NCBI GenBank assembly: GCA_002633005.1
Contig: NMRA01000002.1
Span: forward strand, 1,767,023-1,831,022
Reading direction: 5' to 3'
Origin: Phoronis australis
Taxonomy: Eukaryota > Phoronida > Phoronidae
DNA length: 64,000 nt
Shown: piece after piece, positions 1-13,000 of the stretch
Numbering within the stretch: position 1 is the first letter of the stretch
Layout: each line of letters starts with the position of its first letter
Notes under the pieces: model-generated
Database searches by the model: none
What the model was told of the DNA's origin: nothing
The model's input: the letters and a program-made list of their open reading frames with translations, nothing else
Made by a program: the position numbers and the translations under genes

Positions 1-1504
1 ACAGGGCCTATGAGAACTTGCAACAGGGCGGGAGTGCTATTGATGGTGACCGGGAGGTAGATTTTTCCCCTCACTCGGCGAAAAAATTCCCCTCTCAGAA
101 GGCATAGGCACCTTTCCCCTCGAATAACGAGGCCCCTAAAGAAACATGATAACTATGCTTGCTCTGTCCAGTTAACTGAAATTGAGATCTAAAACGAGAT
201 TATGCTTTAGACGAACGAACAAGGTGTTTTAATTTTAAAATTCAACTTGGTCCAGATTGACATTTGACACCAAATAGACGTAAGAATTATTAAAACCAAG
301 CAAGCAGAATTGATTTTTAAATAATATTTATTTTCAATTACCAGCCTGGTTATTTAGTTTAATAAAATATATTTAATAACATCAATTATTCTTTCAATCA
401 ATGACAAATCAACTATTAGTCCCGGTAGTCCCTACCTCACCTGGACATAAGCTATGCTTGATCAACAAGTTAAACCAGATGTGACTAATTGGACATCACA
501 GTAAAATGTGATGAGCCACCACTGTCGAATATATCTTGAACTCGTCAACAATACGAGAAGGTTCGTGTAGAAAGCATTATCAACAATTTACAAGGAGAAA
601 CGTAACCCTGCATTCACCATAATTCCTAATCCGTAACACTACGATGGCCGCAATTTTGTCACATTTACTTTTTATGGTTCGAACCTAGTTATCCGAAAAA
701 ATTATACCATTTCGTCAGACAACTTTTTGGTGCATTGACTTGTTCTCTAATGTATTTATCTACGTCTCTTTAGTTAATTATCGACACATTTTTACGATTT
801 AATATCCAGGTTGGACGCGAAAGACCGGCCATTTAACTCACGCAATGTCAACTTCCGCTTTGTTTATCGCAGTGAGCCTCGCTTTGTATTTTAATGTCCG
901 CCGCGTGAGTTAGGTCTATAGTAAGTACACAGCAGACCGATAAACAGCAGGTAGCTACAGACGGGTCGCCCTGAGCGTTGAGAACCTGGACGCAAAATAA
1001 CAGCAAACCTATGATTCGTTTTTCAGAAGGCAAAATTCGAGTCCCAAGATGCTCAGGCTGTTTTAAACAGTACTGAGTATATACATGTACAACACTTATA
1101 GGGCCGTTGTCACTAACGTCAAGCATACAATGGACGATGCAGAATCGGTAGACAATTTATCAGCTAAAACAAACTAACTCTCGCTTGTCTAAGACAGTTG
1201 CAGTCACTGGTTCCTCAAAACCGTACTTGCATTTGATGATTTAGGTGGGCGGACGACAAAATTGACGAGGTTGACAAAAGAAAAATCGCTTAGTCATGAA
1301 AACCGCTACCTTAAGACAACTTTGTGTTTGGCAGTAGTTTCAGGGATGGGTGTAACCGATCTTCTCAGCGAAATTACATTCTAGCTTTTGAAAACCGCGG
1401 CAACTTTACCAGTCACAAGTTGTGAGTGCGAGAGACTCCATAACTACATGCGAGCGATCGCGAATTATAGTCGGCTGTCTGCGCTGGCACTAGCAAGCTA
1501 AGGT
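1..1504. other. No gene seen
   Basis: AT-rich sequence with short frames only. The 92-codon reverse frame at 848-1126 has no recognised motif. Confidence 0.5.
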
Positions 1505-1830
1505 TATGTCAAACCTTATCTATCAGTCTGTATATTTAGCCGAATATCTACAAATCTATAAGATTTAACTTCGTGAATGTTCCTATTTTTATAAGCAAAA
1601 ATATGTAGAATTTAATTTCGGACTTCATATTACTCTGCCGTTAATTGGAGCACGTGACCATGACTTTTTAGTAAAATTTAGGAAAAATGAAAGGTACATC
1701 CACAGCTAAACAACGGTATCAATACAACGACCAAATTTTATTTGATTTAAATGTTTCAGATAAAGTCTCAAAAATGCTGTCACTGTTTGCTAAATTATCG
1801 TCTCGTTTTTTGTCTTATCCAATGTCTGAG
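1505..1830. repeat. Dispersed repeat family A, partial copy
   Basis: Shares blocks with 6420-7020 and 15330-15760: atgtagaatttaatttcgga, the gtgaccatg block, and acaacggtatcaatacaacg. Confidence 0.6.
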
Positions 1831-1851
1831 CTTTCTCATAAAAACTCGAAA

Positions 1852-2325
1852 GTGGCGCAAGTTACCCTAGAACAAGTTACCCAACCTCGATAATGTGAAG
1901 TAAAGTTCCGTCCACACACAAATTTACCATAGAACACCTTACACTGGCGCAACTTGCTCCATTTTTAAGTGGAGCATCCACACACACACAGTATCCGATA
2001 ACAAAGGTTTGGCGGAAGTTGTCGCTCTGCGCGTGACAACAATGAACACCTCATGCGATTACGGCGCGCAAAAGAAAATCCTTCTGTATGCAATTGATAA
2101 TTAGGCTACTTCTGCTTTATCCCACTTTTGCGGCCACACAGCGATTACAAGTGGCGCAAGTTACCCTCGAACAATTTACCCCACCTCGATAATGTGAAGT
2201 TGCCACAAGTGGGGTAAGTTGCAATAGTTTAAGCAGCCTCTTGACAACACTAAAACCCAGCGACAACTCGTTCCAGGCCGTAACTTGTTCCACGGTAAGT
2301 CTGTGTGTGGACGGCACTTTACAAA
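1852..2325. repeat. Foldback element with internal 50-bp direct repeat
   Basis: 1852-1901 and 2151-2200 are direct copies (gtggcgcaagttaccct..., cctcgataatgtgaag). The block around 1905-1960 (ttccgtccacacacaaattt) pairs in inverted orientation with 2290-2325 (gtgtgtggacggcacttt). A shorter relative (gagttacccaacctcgac) occurs near 30955. Confidence 0.7.
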
Positions 2326-3399
2326 AAACATTCGTTTAAAAATGTAGAATACGCAATATTGGGACATTTTAGAACAAAAAATGAAGAAAACCCCATTCGA
2401 AAGATTTCTTAAATTTCTTTACACATGCAAGATCTATCCATAAACATATCTTTCAATGTCCACAGCATCGCAAACTGGTTTGTAGAAGCACTTGAGTGAC
2501 ACCCACTTTCAACACTGCAAAAGGGCCTCCAGATTTATCTCCCCTGTTACGTGATGGATGCAGCGAAATTATTTGCAGTTTTGCGCGAGAGTCCATTATG
2601 TATCGCTTCCTATTCCCATTATATGTTTTCTCTCATTGCATGCAATCTACCTGTTTTTGACATTGGAACATTGCTGATTTTTGTATGCAAAAACGTGTCA
2701 TTTTCTTCATAAACCTTTGAAGGCAAACTGGTGAAAATAACGTTTCAATAAGTGCAAAATTAGTGATTTTTGTATCAGAGCCACACCCCGATCACATAGA
2801 TGACCCTAGAGTGATTTTTTTATTTCTTTTAATTTTCTCGTAGAATGACTCTTAAAAGCTATGGGCATCTAACTTAGTGTGCGCGTGTTGTTTTTTTATT
2901 TGTCGTGATGTAGTATAGTTGTATACCAAAGGAATAAGCCATGGGATATTGTATAATTATTATCAGCGTTTGCAAGTCCTCCGAATGCATCCATGGATGG
3001 TCGTTTCTCTTGAATCCGTAACAGTTAGTGTTTTTAGCTTATTAGTTCATTGATTTTTTAAAAATCCAAAATCATATTGTGTTGCTCATTACAGCTGAAT
3101 ACTGCAGTAACGTTTACTTTTAACAATAATTATTGGTTTTTGCATTTTGAGAATTCGCAAGTATGTACAGGCAGATGTTTACTACAGTTTATGACCGCTT
3201 AATTGGCTCTCGCTCGCACCGGACAGTGCGGTCATCACAACTGTGTGCGACTCTGGTGCCGTGCATTCCTTGATCCTGGTTAAAGCCGCTTGAGCACAGG
3301 TGAACAACCACCGCTGAAAATTCTCGCATATCTTTAGAAATGAGTGCTTTCCTTGTAAGCGAATTACTCACAGCACGTATCTACAAATTTGTTGAATGT
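2326..3399. other. No gene seen
   Basis: AT-rich and without convincing coding or repeat structure. Confidence 0.5.
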
Positions 3400-3620
3400 T
3401 ATTGTGTTGATCTTAAAATTCGTTTGGCTTTCATTGTCTTTAGATCAATAGTCTGTTTTCGCCAAAATACCGTTTACCTTTGTTTACATGCTCACATGTC
3501 CTGTATCAGTTCTGTGTGTGGGTTGTGGTGCCTGTTATGTTGGCGAAACGCGTCGACATCCGAATACGCGTATATCTGAGCAGAACGTGTCTAACAGAGG
3601 TTCTAACATCTGGAATCTTG
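3400..3620 (+). mobile_element. GIY-YIG fragment of a Penelope-like element
   Basis: Across two frames the sequence reads LKIRLAFIVFRS, then NTVYL, then CVGCGACYVGETRRHPNTRI. This is the linker and GIY-YIG endonuclease start seen at the C-terminus of Penelope-like proteins (pattern YVGETxRHxxTRIxEH). The frame is broken between the parts and the rest of the element is absent. Confidence 0.65.
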
Positions 3621-6419
3621 GACAGTGCGAGGACTCACCATGGAGGCCTTGTATATTCATTGTATATAACCGCTCCTGAATGAGCAAGTGCGGCACCACC
3701 TTGGCCTTACATTGTTTTGAGGTTATTGTCTCTAGTAGCGGCTTGTTTACCCGTGTGATATTGACCTATCATGTCTCACATCTGCATGACCTTTTACTTG
3801 CTACCTTGGCCTTTACATCATGCTGGTTCTTGTACGTTTGAGAATGAGGAGTGTACCTGGAAACATGTCAGGAAAATGAAGTTGTGTACTAAAGACTGGT
3901 TAAAACTATACCATATTAGATAATGAATAAATAAAACAAAACAAAATAAAAATAAAACTTAAAACACGTGATGTTAATTCCATAGTCGAATTAATTAATT
4001 TGTTCACGCCATGCAAATGACCCTGAATATCCTAAGCCATGACCTTGTATTCAAATACTTGTATAAGGCCATACTCTAATATAAGGGCATAACCTTTTAC
4101 TATGGGGCTTATTTTTGCAGACGTCAGGAACTGGCGAAAACGCAAGATCACACAACTTTTCGCGAGATCTCGTCGTCATGACAAACGACGCAAGTGATCG
4201 CACTAACTTTCTCGCGAGTGTCTTGAGTCCACGAGACTCCGCCAAGTTTTACCGTACCATTAGACCTTATGTCGACTGAACTTATCAATGACTCGTGTTC
4301 AAACATTCCCACTTATGATCGATACCTAACGTTCCAGTGGCCGGAATATTTGACCTTCTTTGATTAGATAAACGGTCAGAAACATTCCGCACATGGCATT
4401 TTCTGTCTGAGAATTGTTTAAAAATTGTCCCAATTGTGAATATAAAGTAATATGGTGGAAGAAACAATTCTCAAGAAATCATGTCAGAAAACTGAGTAGT
4501 ATTCACGGCTCGTCACGTGACGGGCTCTAAGCGTCAGGCGTTACAATTATGTCAAACTTCTCTGTGTTTGGAGTGAAATAGAATAGCACACTAAAACGTC
4601 AGATCTATTACATATTTCATTGAATATTTAAACTAATACAATGCAATATTATTACGGTTTTCTCAGATGAGTGCCTAGTCCAAGTATGCATTTGACGATT
4701 CGTAGATTTAAGGCACAAATTCCAGTAAAAACTCAAAATTTCTCTTACTGGTTCCGAGATAAAATTAAAAGAAACACTCTGGATATTTTATAACCGATTA
4801 TTTGAAATCATGGAAGTGGAAGGGATATTGACAAGGTGAGGCCACTCTAAACTGGGTTAACCGTTAGTTTTGGATATTTTCCCGTCTAATAGTACGATGG
4901 GGATATCTGTGTAAGGATTTTAATCCTTTGCAATAACATTCTACAATCTACAATCATCGTTATAAAATTGAAATTAGGAAATAGAATTGTGTTCTCAACG
5001 TTAGTTTAAATGACATTAGGGAGCATTCGTTTTCAGTACAAAAGAAGTAACTATAATTGTGTTAAACGTTGTTAAAACTGCGTGACCACTATTGCAAAAT
5101 CAATTGAGAGGCGGTGACAAACATGTTATGTCCTCCATTCCCTGTCCGTAACTATAGTAGAGGGTGGTTGGGATGGGTGTCAACGCTCTCCTTCTATTGG
5201 GAGCTGAAGGTCTATTCATTGGAAAGAGAGGGTTTGCGCAATGAGCTATACTCCTGGTATAGCTCATTGGTTTGCGTCACCTTGGACAGTTTTGTAACTA
5301 CTTGACAGTGTTAAAGGGTAATGATCAATCCATCCCGTTTTGCGAAAGGTGGCTATGCCTAAAAACTACATTTCGACAGGCTGTATATATTAAAGATGCA
5401 CAACTCGAAAATGTTTAATTTGAAATCTATCAAAATTTGTTTTTGTAGTAATACTGTCGTTGATACTGCAGTTAACTAAAAATTCTATAAGCAAGTCTTC
5501 TGTCATAGGACTAGCATCCGATTTACCGGGGACCAATACCGTTACAAAACTTGGTGGCGTTCCGTAGACGCAAGAATGTCTCGAGTAAAGCTAAGTTAAT
5601 CGCGTGCTTCGCTAGTAACGCATGGTGATTCTAGCAACGACTTGGTAGTGTCCTTGGGTTTTCGACTTAGGCTTGCAAAGAACTAGTGAAAGTTAATAAT
5701 TGCACGAAACCAGGTTAAAAAGGTTGGTTTGTTGCTGTTAGCATGGTGTCGAGCAATGACGAATTACCGTCTCCTTCCAAAGTAGTACTTTTCTCATTGA
5801 AGGAAGACCACTTTTATAGCGGCAGTGGACAAAATCAACAGTTATAGTGTCATTGACGGAATCTGGGTTAATGGCAGTCTTCGATATGCATCCAATAAAA
5901 CGAAATAAAACATTTTATCTACCGCTCCATCTCAGAGAAGTGGGGACAGGTTGTTTGAAAAACTATCCATCTTAACTCCCCGCCGGAGGGCCTATGTTCG
6001 CCCACCTAGGTCAAACATAGGAGGGAATTCACGACCTGAACTCTTATTGTATCCGTGAGTCAGTGTGGGCAGGAGATTGACTGTGGGAATGAACACACGT
6101 GTTGAAATTTCGATGTGAGAAGGTAGCTTGACCTGAGGTTCCAAATACTTGATCAGGTAGCACCTCCTGGGGAATACTATCATAAATCAATGACCCTTAA
6201 CCAAATTTCCTTTTGCCATGACTAGGTATGGAACACGGATCTATATGCGACATCAATTATTCATGGCAAGGTGTTTGGTTTGAGACGGTTCATGGGTGAA
6301 TTCAACAGTCTGTGGTTCATTCTAGAGAGGAGTTGTAACCCAACACGACGCTTTATGTTAGACGTTTGTCGACGCGAAACGCGTGCATAAAAGCGAATAA
6401 GTTGCCGAGTGTTAAGATT
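3621..6419. other. Intergenic, repeat-bearing
   Basis: Apart from the hairpin at 5232-5276 it contains diverged pieces of the GCGTTCCGTAGACGC family (4121-4225, 5564-5640) and an A-rich stretch at 3925-3965. No gene is seen. Confidence 0.5.
5232..5276. repeat. Perfect 13-bp hairpin flanked by 7-bp direct repeats
   Basis: caatgagctatac (5239-5251), loop tcctg, gtatagctcattg (5257-5269), with gtttgcg directly on each side (5232-5238 and 5270-5276). Confidence 0.85.
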
Positions 6420-7020
6420 ATGTAGGGACTTATCGACAAGTATGTGCTTTTAACAACATATCAGAAAACTATAGATTTTAACTCAGCAAAAATATATATT
6501 TTCTGAAAGTAGAAAGTCTGTAGAATCTGATTTTTTTAATTCTTACCCATCTATTATTAATTGGGTCATGTGACCATGTCTATTTGTTAAAATTTGGCGG
6601 AAAAGAAATGTACAGTGTTGGCAAAACAACGGTATCAATAACCTGATGATTTTATTTAATTTAAATGTCCAGTATCAGATAAAACGCGGTTACAGTTCCC
6701 TAAAATATCATTTTGTTTTCGTTTCATGGAACTTTAATTTGCTTCCATAAAAATTAATGAAGTGCTCCTCATGCAATGGTAGACTATTTTCAGAGCTGTG
6801 CACAAAGCATAGTATGTGTAAGTTAAATATGAATCCGGTCAGCCATTTTGAGATACACCTGTACGATGTCCCCCTGTTGGCCAAAGTCGGACATTTTTCT
6901 TTGGTCCTACATAAATAACCTTAAACCCATAAAAGTGAATGTTTTGATATTCAGAAGTCATTATCAGCCAAAATAACGGAAATGGAATGAAAATAAAAGC
7001 TCATCTTACACAAAAAGTGT
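6420..7020. repeat. Dispersed repeat family A
   Basis: Contains ttttctgaaagtagaaagtc, catgtgaccatg, caaaacaacggtatcaataa and, further on, a ggccaaagtcggacattttt block and ggtcctac, in the same order as the copies at 7745 and 15330. Confidence 0.65.
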
Positions 7021-7744
7021 CTGCTGACGTTAGTATAAAAATAGTGCAAGTTATTGCTGACATTAAGTGCATATGTACCTAACTTACTTATTGTCTACAT
7101 CATTTACTGAATAAACTAAACGTTTCAGGAAAGTTTACGAGCATGAACTAGGCGATTGGAAGCACACATGCGCTAATAAGTTTGTGTCTGTTTTATGGTA
7201 TGTTACTCATATTTGTCAACACCCTTATTATTTCAACTGCTCATAAGGAAGGCTTCATGAAATTAAACAACGTATAGGCATCTTACCTTGATTTTACTGT
7301 AAACGTGTGGAACACAGGTTGAAAATATAAATAAGCTCAACGACTATCAGATTACACGGGCTAATTAGTTGCTTGTCTAAGATGACGAGCTCGGTAGAAC
7401 GCGTTGATAATGCATATTTTGAACCCAACAACTGTTTTGCTGTCAAACCTACAACATTATTAAAGCATCAACTGACACCGTCTTCGCACCTGAGCCAACG
7501 AGGCTTCAATACACCTTATTAGCCTGGAGAATTAAGATGGTATTACCTATAGACATTTTACATAAAGGTGATAACGAACGGTGAAACAAAAATGCTCCTT
7601 TTTCGCTGTACAAAATGGTCGAGTCGAGGAGTTGCGGATCCTATTTTGTATTCCGGAAGAATTTTCTTTTGAATTTAGCTTGTGTGCGGCACTCTAATTC
7701 GCTTGATATTCGGTTACCTTAATGCTCTAGTGCGCAACATATCA

Positions 7745-8440
7745 CCAAATTTTAACTTTGTCCGAAATTAGAAAACCTGTAGAATTTCATTTTTGACTCG
7801 ATTCCAATCTGCATATCCATACCAAGACAAAGGTATCGCTAACATAAGCAAATTTTGCTTGATATCAATGTTCAAAAACACTTCTAAAGTTTTCTAAAGT
7901 TTCTTTTTGTTTTCGTTTTGTGCAAATTCAATGTTTTACCAGAAAAATCACGAACGTATGGTTTTTTGATGACGAAAGTGGAGCATTTTAAAAACAATTC
8001 CTAAAAGCCCTTCGGGAAACAACGCAAATCTGACAGCTTCATGAGAATCCCATCAGCCATTTTTGTGATATGATGTTCCGGAAGTTCGCCAGATTTGGAA
8101 AGTTTTCAATGGTCCTACAAAACTCGTTACTTCCTAATTGCTTACAAAAAGATATGAGAATAAAAATGAGATTTTAAGATATGAGCTACAGACGGTCTGC
8201 TTCATAAAAGTGACTTGGATAAAAATGTAGTCTTACGCTCTCATTTGACAATTTGCTAAAGGAGGTTTTGTCGAGTAACTATGAGTGCAATAACTAGAAG
8301 TAAATTATATACACTGTCTCAATAACTAGCAGTGATTTATACAGTCTCCTAGACTTTGCGTTTTCACTCAAGTGAGATCTAATTATTTTGCAGAAATAAT
8401 TGTGTGGAGCGTAGTCTTAAGCCACATTTCATGAAATTGA
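7745..8440. repeat. Dispersed repeat family A, longest contiguous copy
   Basis: Runs from gaaattagaaaacctgtaga through gttcgccagatttggaaag and ggtcctac to the terminal block aaataattgtgtggagcgta. Confidence 0.6.
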
Positions 8441-9076
8441 CCCGAGGTGTCGATCTTTCGATAATCGAAAGTTGACGTGGTTGTCATGACAATCGGTTCG
8501 TTTAAAAGGACATGTCCTCCTCGCTAAGTACTTGAAACGCAAAAAAACCCCAGAGTTTTCAACAACACAAGATGTTCCCTTGACTTTGCCATATCATAAT
8601 TTCCATCCTTTAAAAAAGTTAATCGACCTGCCATCCGTTTTGACAGGGTTGGCCAAATGTTAGAAAGCTACGTTGTGATCTCTCGTTTCTTTTTGTAAGT
8701 GCAAATTAACCCCTATCATGGTAAATGTTGAGACCAGTCTGTAACATCTAATCGACCTGTTTTACGATTTTCGTGAGCTAGAAGGAAAGTCCCTTTCGAA
8801 AAATAAATACAGCTTCACCGTCATGTAAGGTGCGGGAAAGACGAGACGTTCACCATAAATATTGCACTTTCATAATTAACCTATTAAAGATGCACGGTTG
8901 GGGTGGCATTGATTTCTCGAGTGTTTGTATAAGGCATTAAGTTAGCACACGTGTCCATGTTTTTATGGGAACATTGCTATAGACTCAACCAGGTACGCTA
9001 CATCAATCACCGTCATGACCAAGTCTGGAAAATGGTTTACACAAACAAACTCGCGTGCTTTGCTGTTGAACTACAA

Positions 9077-9098
9077 ATGTTATAATTGCTATTATTAC

Positions 9099-9129
<31 letters not shown>

Positions 9130-9235
9130 GTTGTTGTTGTTGTTGTTTTTATTATTATTATTATTGTCGTAACAATTGTTGTTATTATTATTGATGTAAT
9201 TATTGTCGTTATTCTTATTAAAATTGATATCAACC
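9077..9235. repeat. ATT/GTT trinucleotide microsatellite
   Basis: Runs of att and gtt, interrupted by single variants. The open frame on the - strand here (poly-Ile/Thr) is low complexity. Confidence 0.95.
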
Positions 9236-9945
9236 TTAATTATAATGCTGCGTTATTTAAAGTAATAACGATTAAAGCCGCAGTAACAGTATCATTAGTA
9301 ACACTATAAAACCTATAACACTTTGTTTATTAAGACAAACCCTTACATGTACGTCTCTTTCAAAATTACATACACATAGCAGTTATCAATATTTTGTTTT
9401 TGCTGCTGTAGATCGACGAAGTACAAGTGTGCTTTATTTTTTATTTTTTATAGTATCACAATTATAATTATAATTATAATGCTAACATTGTCGACATCAC
9501 TAAAAGTACAAAATAAACCAACAGCAATTTTGCATGTCCCTCCTTAAGTGTTTACTTGTTTACCAACGCGTAAGTCGACAAATCGATTTGCCGACGTCCA
9601 AGTTAACGTCGTTACTGCCACCCTCATTAAAAGACTAAATTTTCATTTAATCAAGCAATCTATGCTTTGATAGTAATCACGGAACTGTGTGCAATGACAG
9701 CTTCGGCTAAAATCGAGTTTCAGTCTACCTAAACAACTGTGGGTTTCATTTTACTATTGAGAACATTCTTTCCCGTTTCTCAGAAAAGAATTGATCAAAA
9801 CTAGCCACGCTTCAGACTATAATCAACTTCCGTTTAGATGGAGTTGTGCAATTATGAAACCGCGAGGACTGCTTACGTACACGGGATGAGCGGTGGAATG
9901 GATGTACATAGCTAGTAAAGGAACGACAATTGTTCCAACTGAGGA

Positions 9946-10062
9946 ATGGCAGCATTTGAGCTAAAAGTTTTAAAATGGCTGTCTAGCTATGGTTTTTGCT
10001 TTTGCCGAAAATCAGTCAAAGCTGGTACTCCAGAAAGACACGACCAACACTACGATACAGCG
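9946..10062 (+). CDS. ChAT: ChAT putative first coding exon
   Basis: The stretch opens with ATG in a fair initiation context (GGA before, G after) and encodes 39 residues beginning [16 protein letters not shown]. It ends at a strong donor (GCG/gtaaga) in phase 0, matching the phase of the next exon at 11497. ChAT N-termini vary too much between animals for sequence similarity to confirm it. No better start is visible before 11497. The choice rests on the ATG, the donor and the phase only; transcript data could move the start. Confidence 0.45.
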
Positions 10063-13000
10063 GTAAGACATTCGTTTCGTAGTTCAAAGATCTCAAATGG
10101 AAAAGAATGCGCATTACTTCAATATCCATATTCAGAAGCCTAGGACAAGAAATGCTTCTTCAGGCGTCGATATTGAAAAAGCGATATTACATTTATGATT
10201 TATAGTTGCTCATCCACTATGTCTGTCAGAGTGCGGTTCAATTACTGTGTGTGCGTTTACATAGTGAACTGTTTGTCTGTTTTGAATACACTCGTTTATT
10301 GTTGTTCGTACGAATCCCATAACTCGTTGGTATTTTCCTCTAGACGCGTACGTGCATAAAAATTCATTTCGTTATTGAAACGTTTGAAAAATCACAATTT
10401 TTACTCGACGAGTGAACAAGTGCGTGACAATTTACCCAAAATGTTTTGAACACGTGTTTTTTTAAGTTTTTCGTTGTTTTATGTAAACTACCGGTGTTAA
10501 ATAACGTGCATCTGTTTTATCATGACGTTTTCCCCCAAAGTAAGTGTACAAAAAACATTTGTCATATAAATGAAACGCCATTGACTCAGTTTTTCTTACG
10601 AGACTTCATTGTGGAGAAAATATCTCTTACTTTGATGTAAAACAGACACGCAAACTCTAGCGGAAGTCGATCAATTTCCTAATTATTTCAAGTGCTCAAC
10701 ATAAACTGCACGAGAAATCGTTGGGAAAAAACATGGCTACGTCACAAGCAGGTGGATTACAGACCCTGGGGACCTGAGGGGCAGAACATTCATAGACCTG
10801 CATCAGGCCAGCAGTTGTTCTGCAGCGCTCTCTATCGGCACCTTTACGTTGGATATGCTAACATGACAGTATAAAGACTATCCATGCCTCTCCAAGGGCT
10901 TCAAAATGTTAAGCTTGAATCAAAAAACATTAATTTCAAAATAAACTTTCAATCTTTTGCGATTGCCATAGGTAAAAGCCGGTTATCACAGAAAAAGGGC
11001 ACAGAACACAAAATCGCCAATGTTCATCATAAAACCAAAACTTGCGGGGGGTCATTTTCAGTGAAATCCAACTACAAACATTGCCCCGTGTGGGTCAAGA
11101 ACTCGAAATCCATGAATTGAGGACGTGTGAAGATTGGCCGAGATTTACTTGTTTCGGAGGCAAACAGTAAGTCACGTAGCCAAGGCCCAGTGCTGGATAA
11201 CTAAATAAGCTACAAAAACAGAACCCAAAAATTAATTTTTCGCTTGCAACACTTAAACGAATAGTTACACCAAGCATACAGCCGAGAGCATAACTGCTCC
11301 TACAATGCACTTATTGCAATGTAAATGACATACATGTACGTGATCTGCACAACGTGTATTGAGGTCTGTGACTACTGGTAGTGACCGGCGGGTCAGAAGG
11401 CGTCGCGTACGTTGTAGAGCATTTTGCGGGACATAAAACGTGCACGTATCGACAAATTAGTGTTGTAATGATGTTTAACGACTCTATTTTCTTCAGAAAC
11501 CACTACCTAAACTGCCAGTACCCGACTTGAACTCTACACTGGCCAAGTACCTCCTTTGTATCAAGCCAATAGCGACAAAGGAACAGTTTGAGCACACAAC
11601 CCGACTTGTGGAACAGTTCCTGACCCCAGGCGGCGAAGGCTGTCGATTGCAGGAGAAACTGAAAGAACGAGCAGAACAGGTAGACAATTGGGTAAGTAAA
11701 GAAACAAGGTGAGTCCTGGATTGGTAAACACCAGGCGAATGAATTTTTCATTTCTCTGTAACAGCATCAGAGTCTGTTTTGTCATAGTCTTGGCTAGTTT
11801 CTTGTAAGCCTGGGACTATTGCACAATATAAACAATACTGGTTAAGGGGTTTGAAGTTACATGGTTCCAGGAAAATATTTGAACTAACGTTGGAAGCTTT
11901 GAGTTGAATTATTTTACGATCTCATCACAAGGACTTTCAAAACTTGTTGTGTTCCACAATGGATATCTTGAATTCCTGCAGACTGGCCGGACTCTCTGTG
12001 GAGGATTTAGAGGGTGGACAAGGGGGCCATGGCCCCCTAAAATTCTCCCAGCTTCCATTTGTCTGACGGGCAAAATCCTGGCTAATACTCTGCCCAGATG
12101 CTCCCCTAATTCAAAATTCTGTATCCGCCCCTGACTTTTGCGTCAAAAGTTTGATAGAGTTTGTTGATAAGGACAGGAACTGGATGAATTTTAAATTAAC
12201 CACTGATATGAAATCTTTGGATTCTTCTTAGGCCTACGACTGGTGGCTGGATGATATGTACCTAAAATGTTCCAGTCCACTTCCGGTCAACTCAAATCCC
12301 GGAATGGTCTTCCCGCGAACACACTTCGAAGACGAAACAAGACAACTCAGGTAAAATAGGGAAATCGACCCAAAATAGTTTCTTTAATGGATAATTAAAA
12401 AACCATGACGCGTGCCAACGCAAAATGAACAAACGTGAGAAAGAGAGACACTTTTCCATAATTCACACAAATGATAAACTGTTAGGCCGGTTTGGAAATA
12501 TGATAAAAGAAGGTACAATTGTCTAATAAACGTTGGTGAATTAATGAGATGACCTAGGATTGAAACTATTTTTTTAAGATACAATTAATATTAAGACGAC
12601 AAAAAATCCCGAGTGGTTTTGTTCAGTTATGGCGAAGCACTGATGTAAAGCCAGAGTAATGTCGACAAAACATGCAGCTATGGGTGCAATGCAAATACAC
12701 TATATGTAGTTTACGAAACATTAATTCAATACAGAAATATTAAGTTTACTTTGTTTTAAATCTCTTTCACTCGCTTGTAGATACGCCGCACGTCTTATTT
12801 CCGGGATATTAGACTACAAAGTTATAATTGACGCGTAAGTACCCACTTAGTCAAAATTAATTTTGTTTTTCATTTTTGAAACAGAAATTGTTTATTAAAA
12901 TCCCATAAAAGTTGCAAAATTTGTAAGGCATCACACAAGTTATGCCTTTATCATTGCATGTAGAAATTGAAACACATGCGTTCTTGCGCTTACGTTTCTA

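Noticed and set aside
9003-9233. Reverse-strand frame rich in Ile and Thr
   Set aside because: It is the translation of the ATT/GTT microsatellite.
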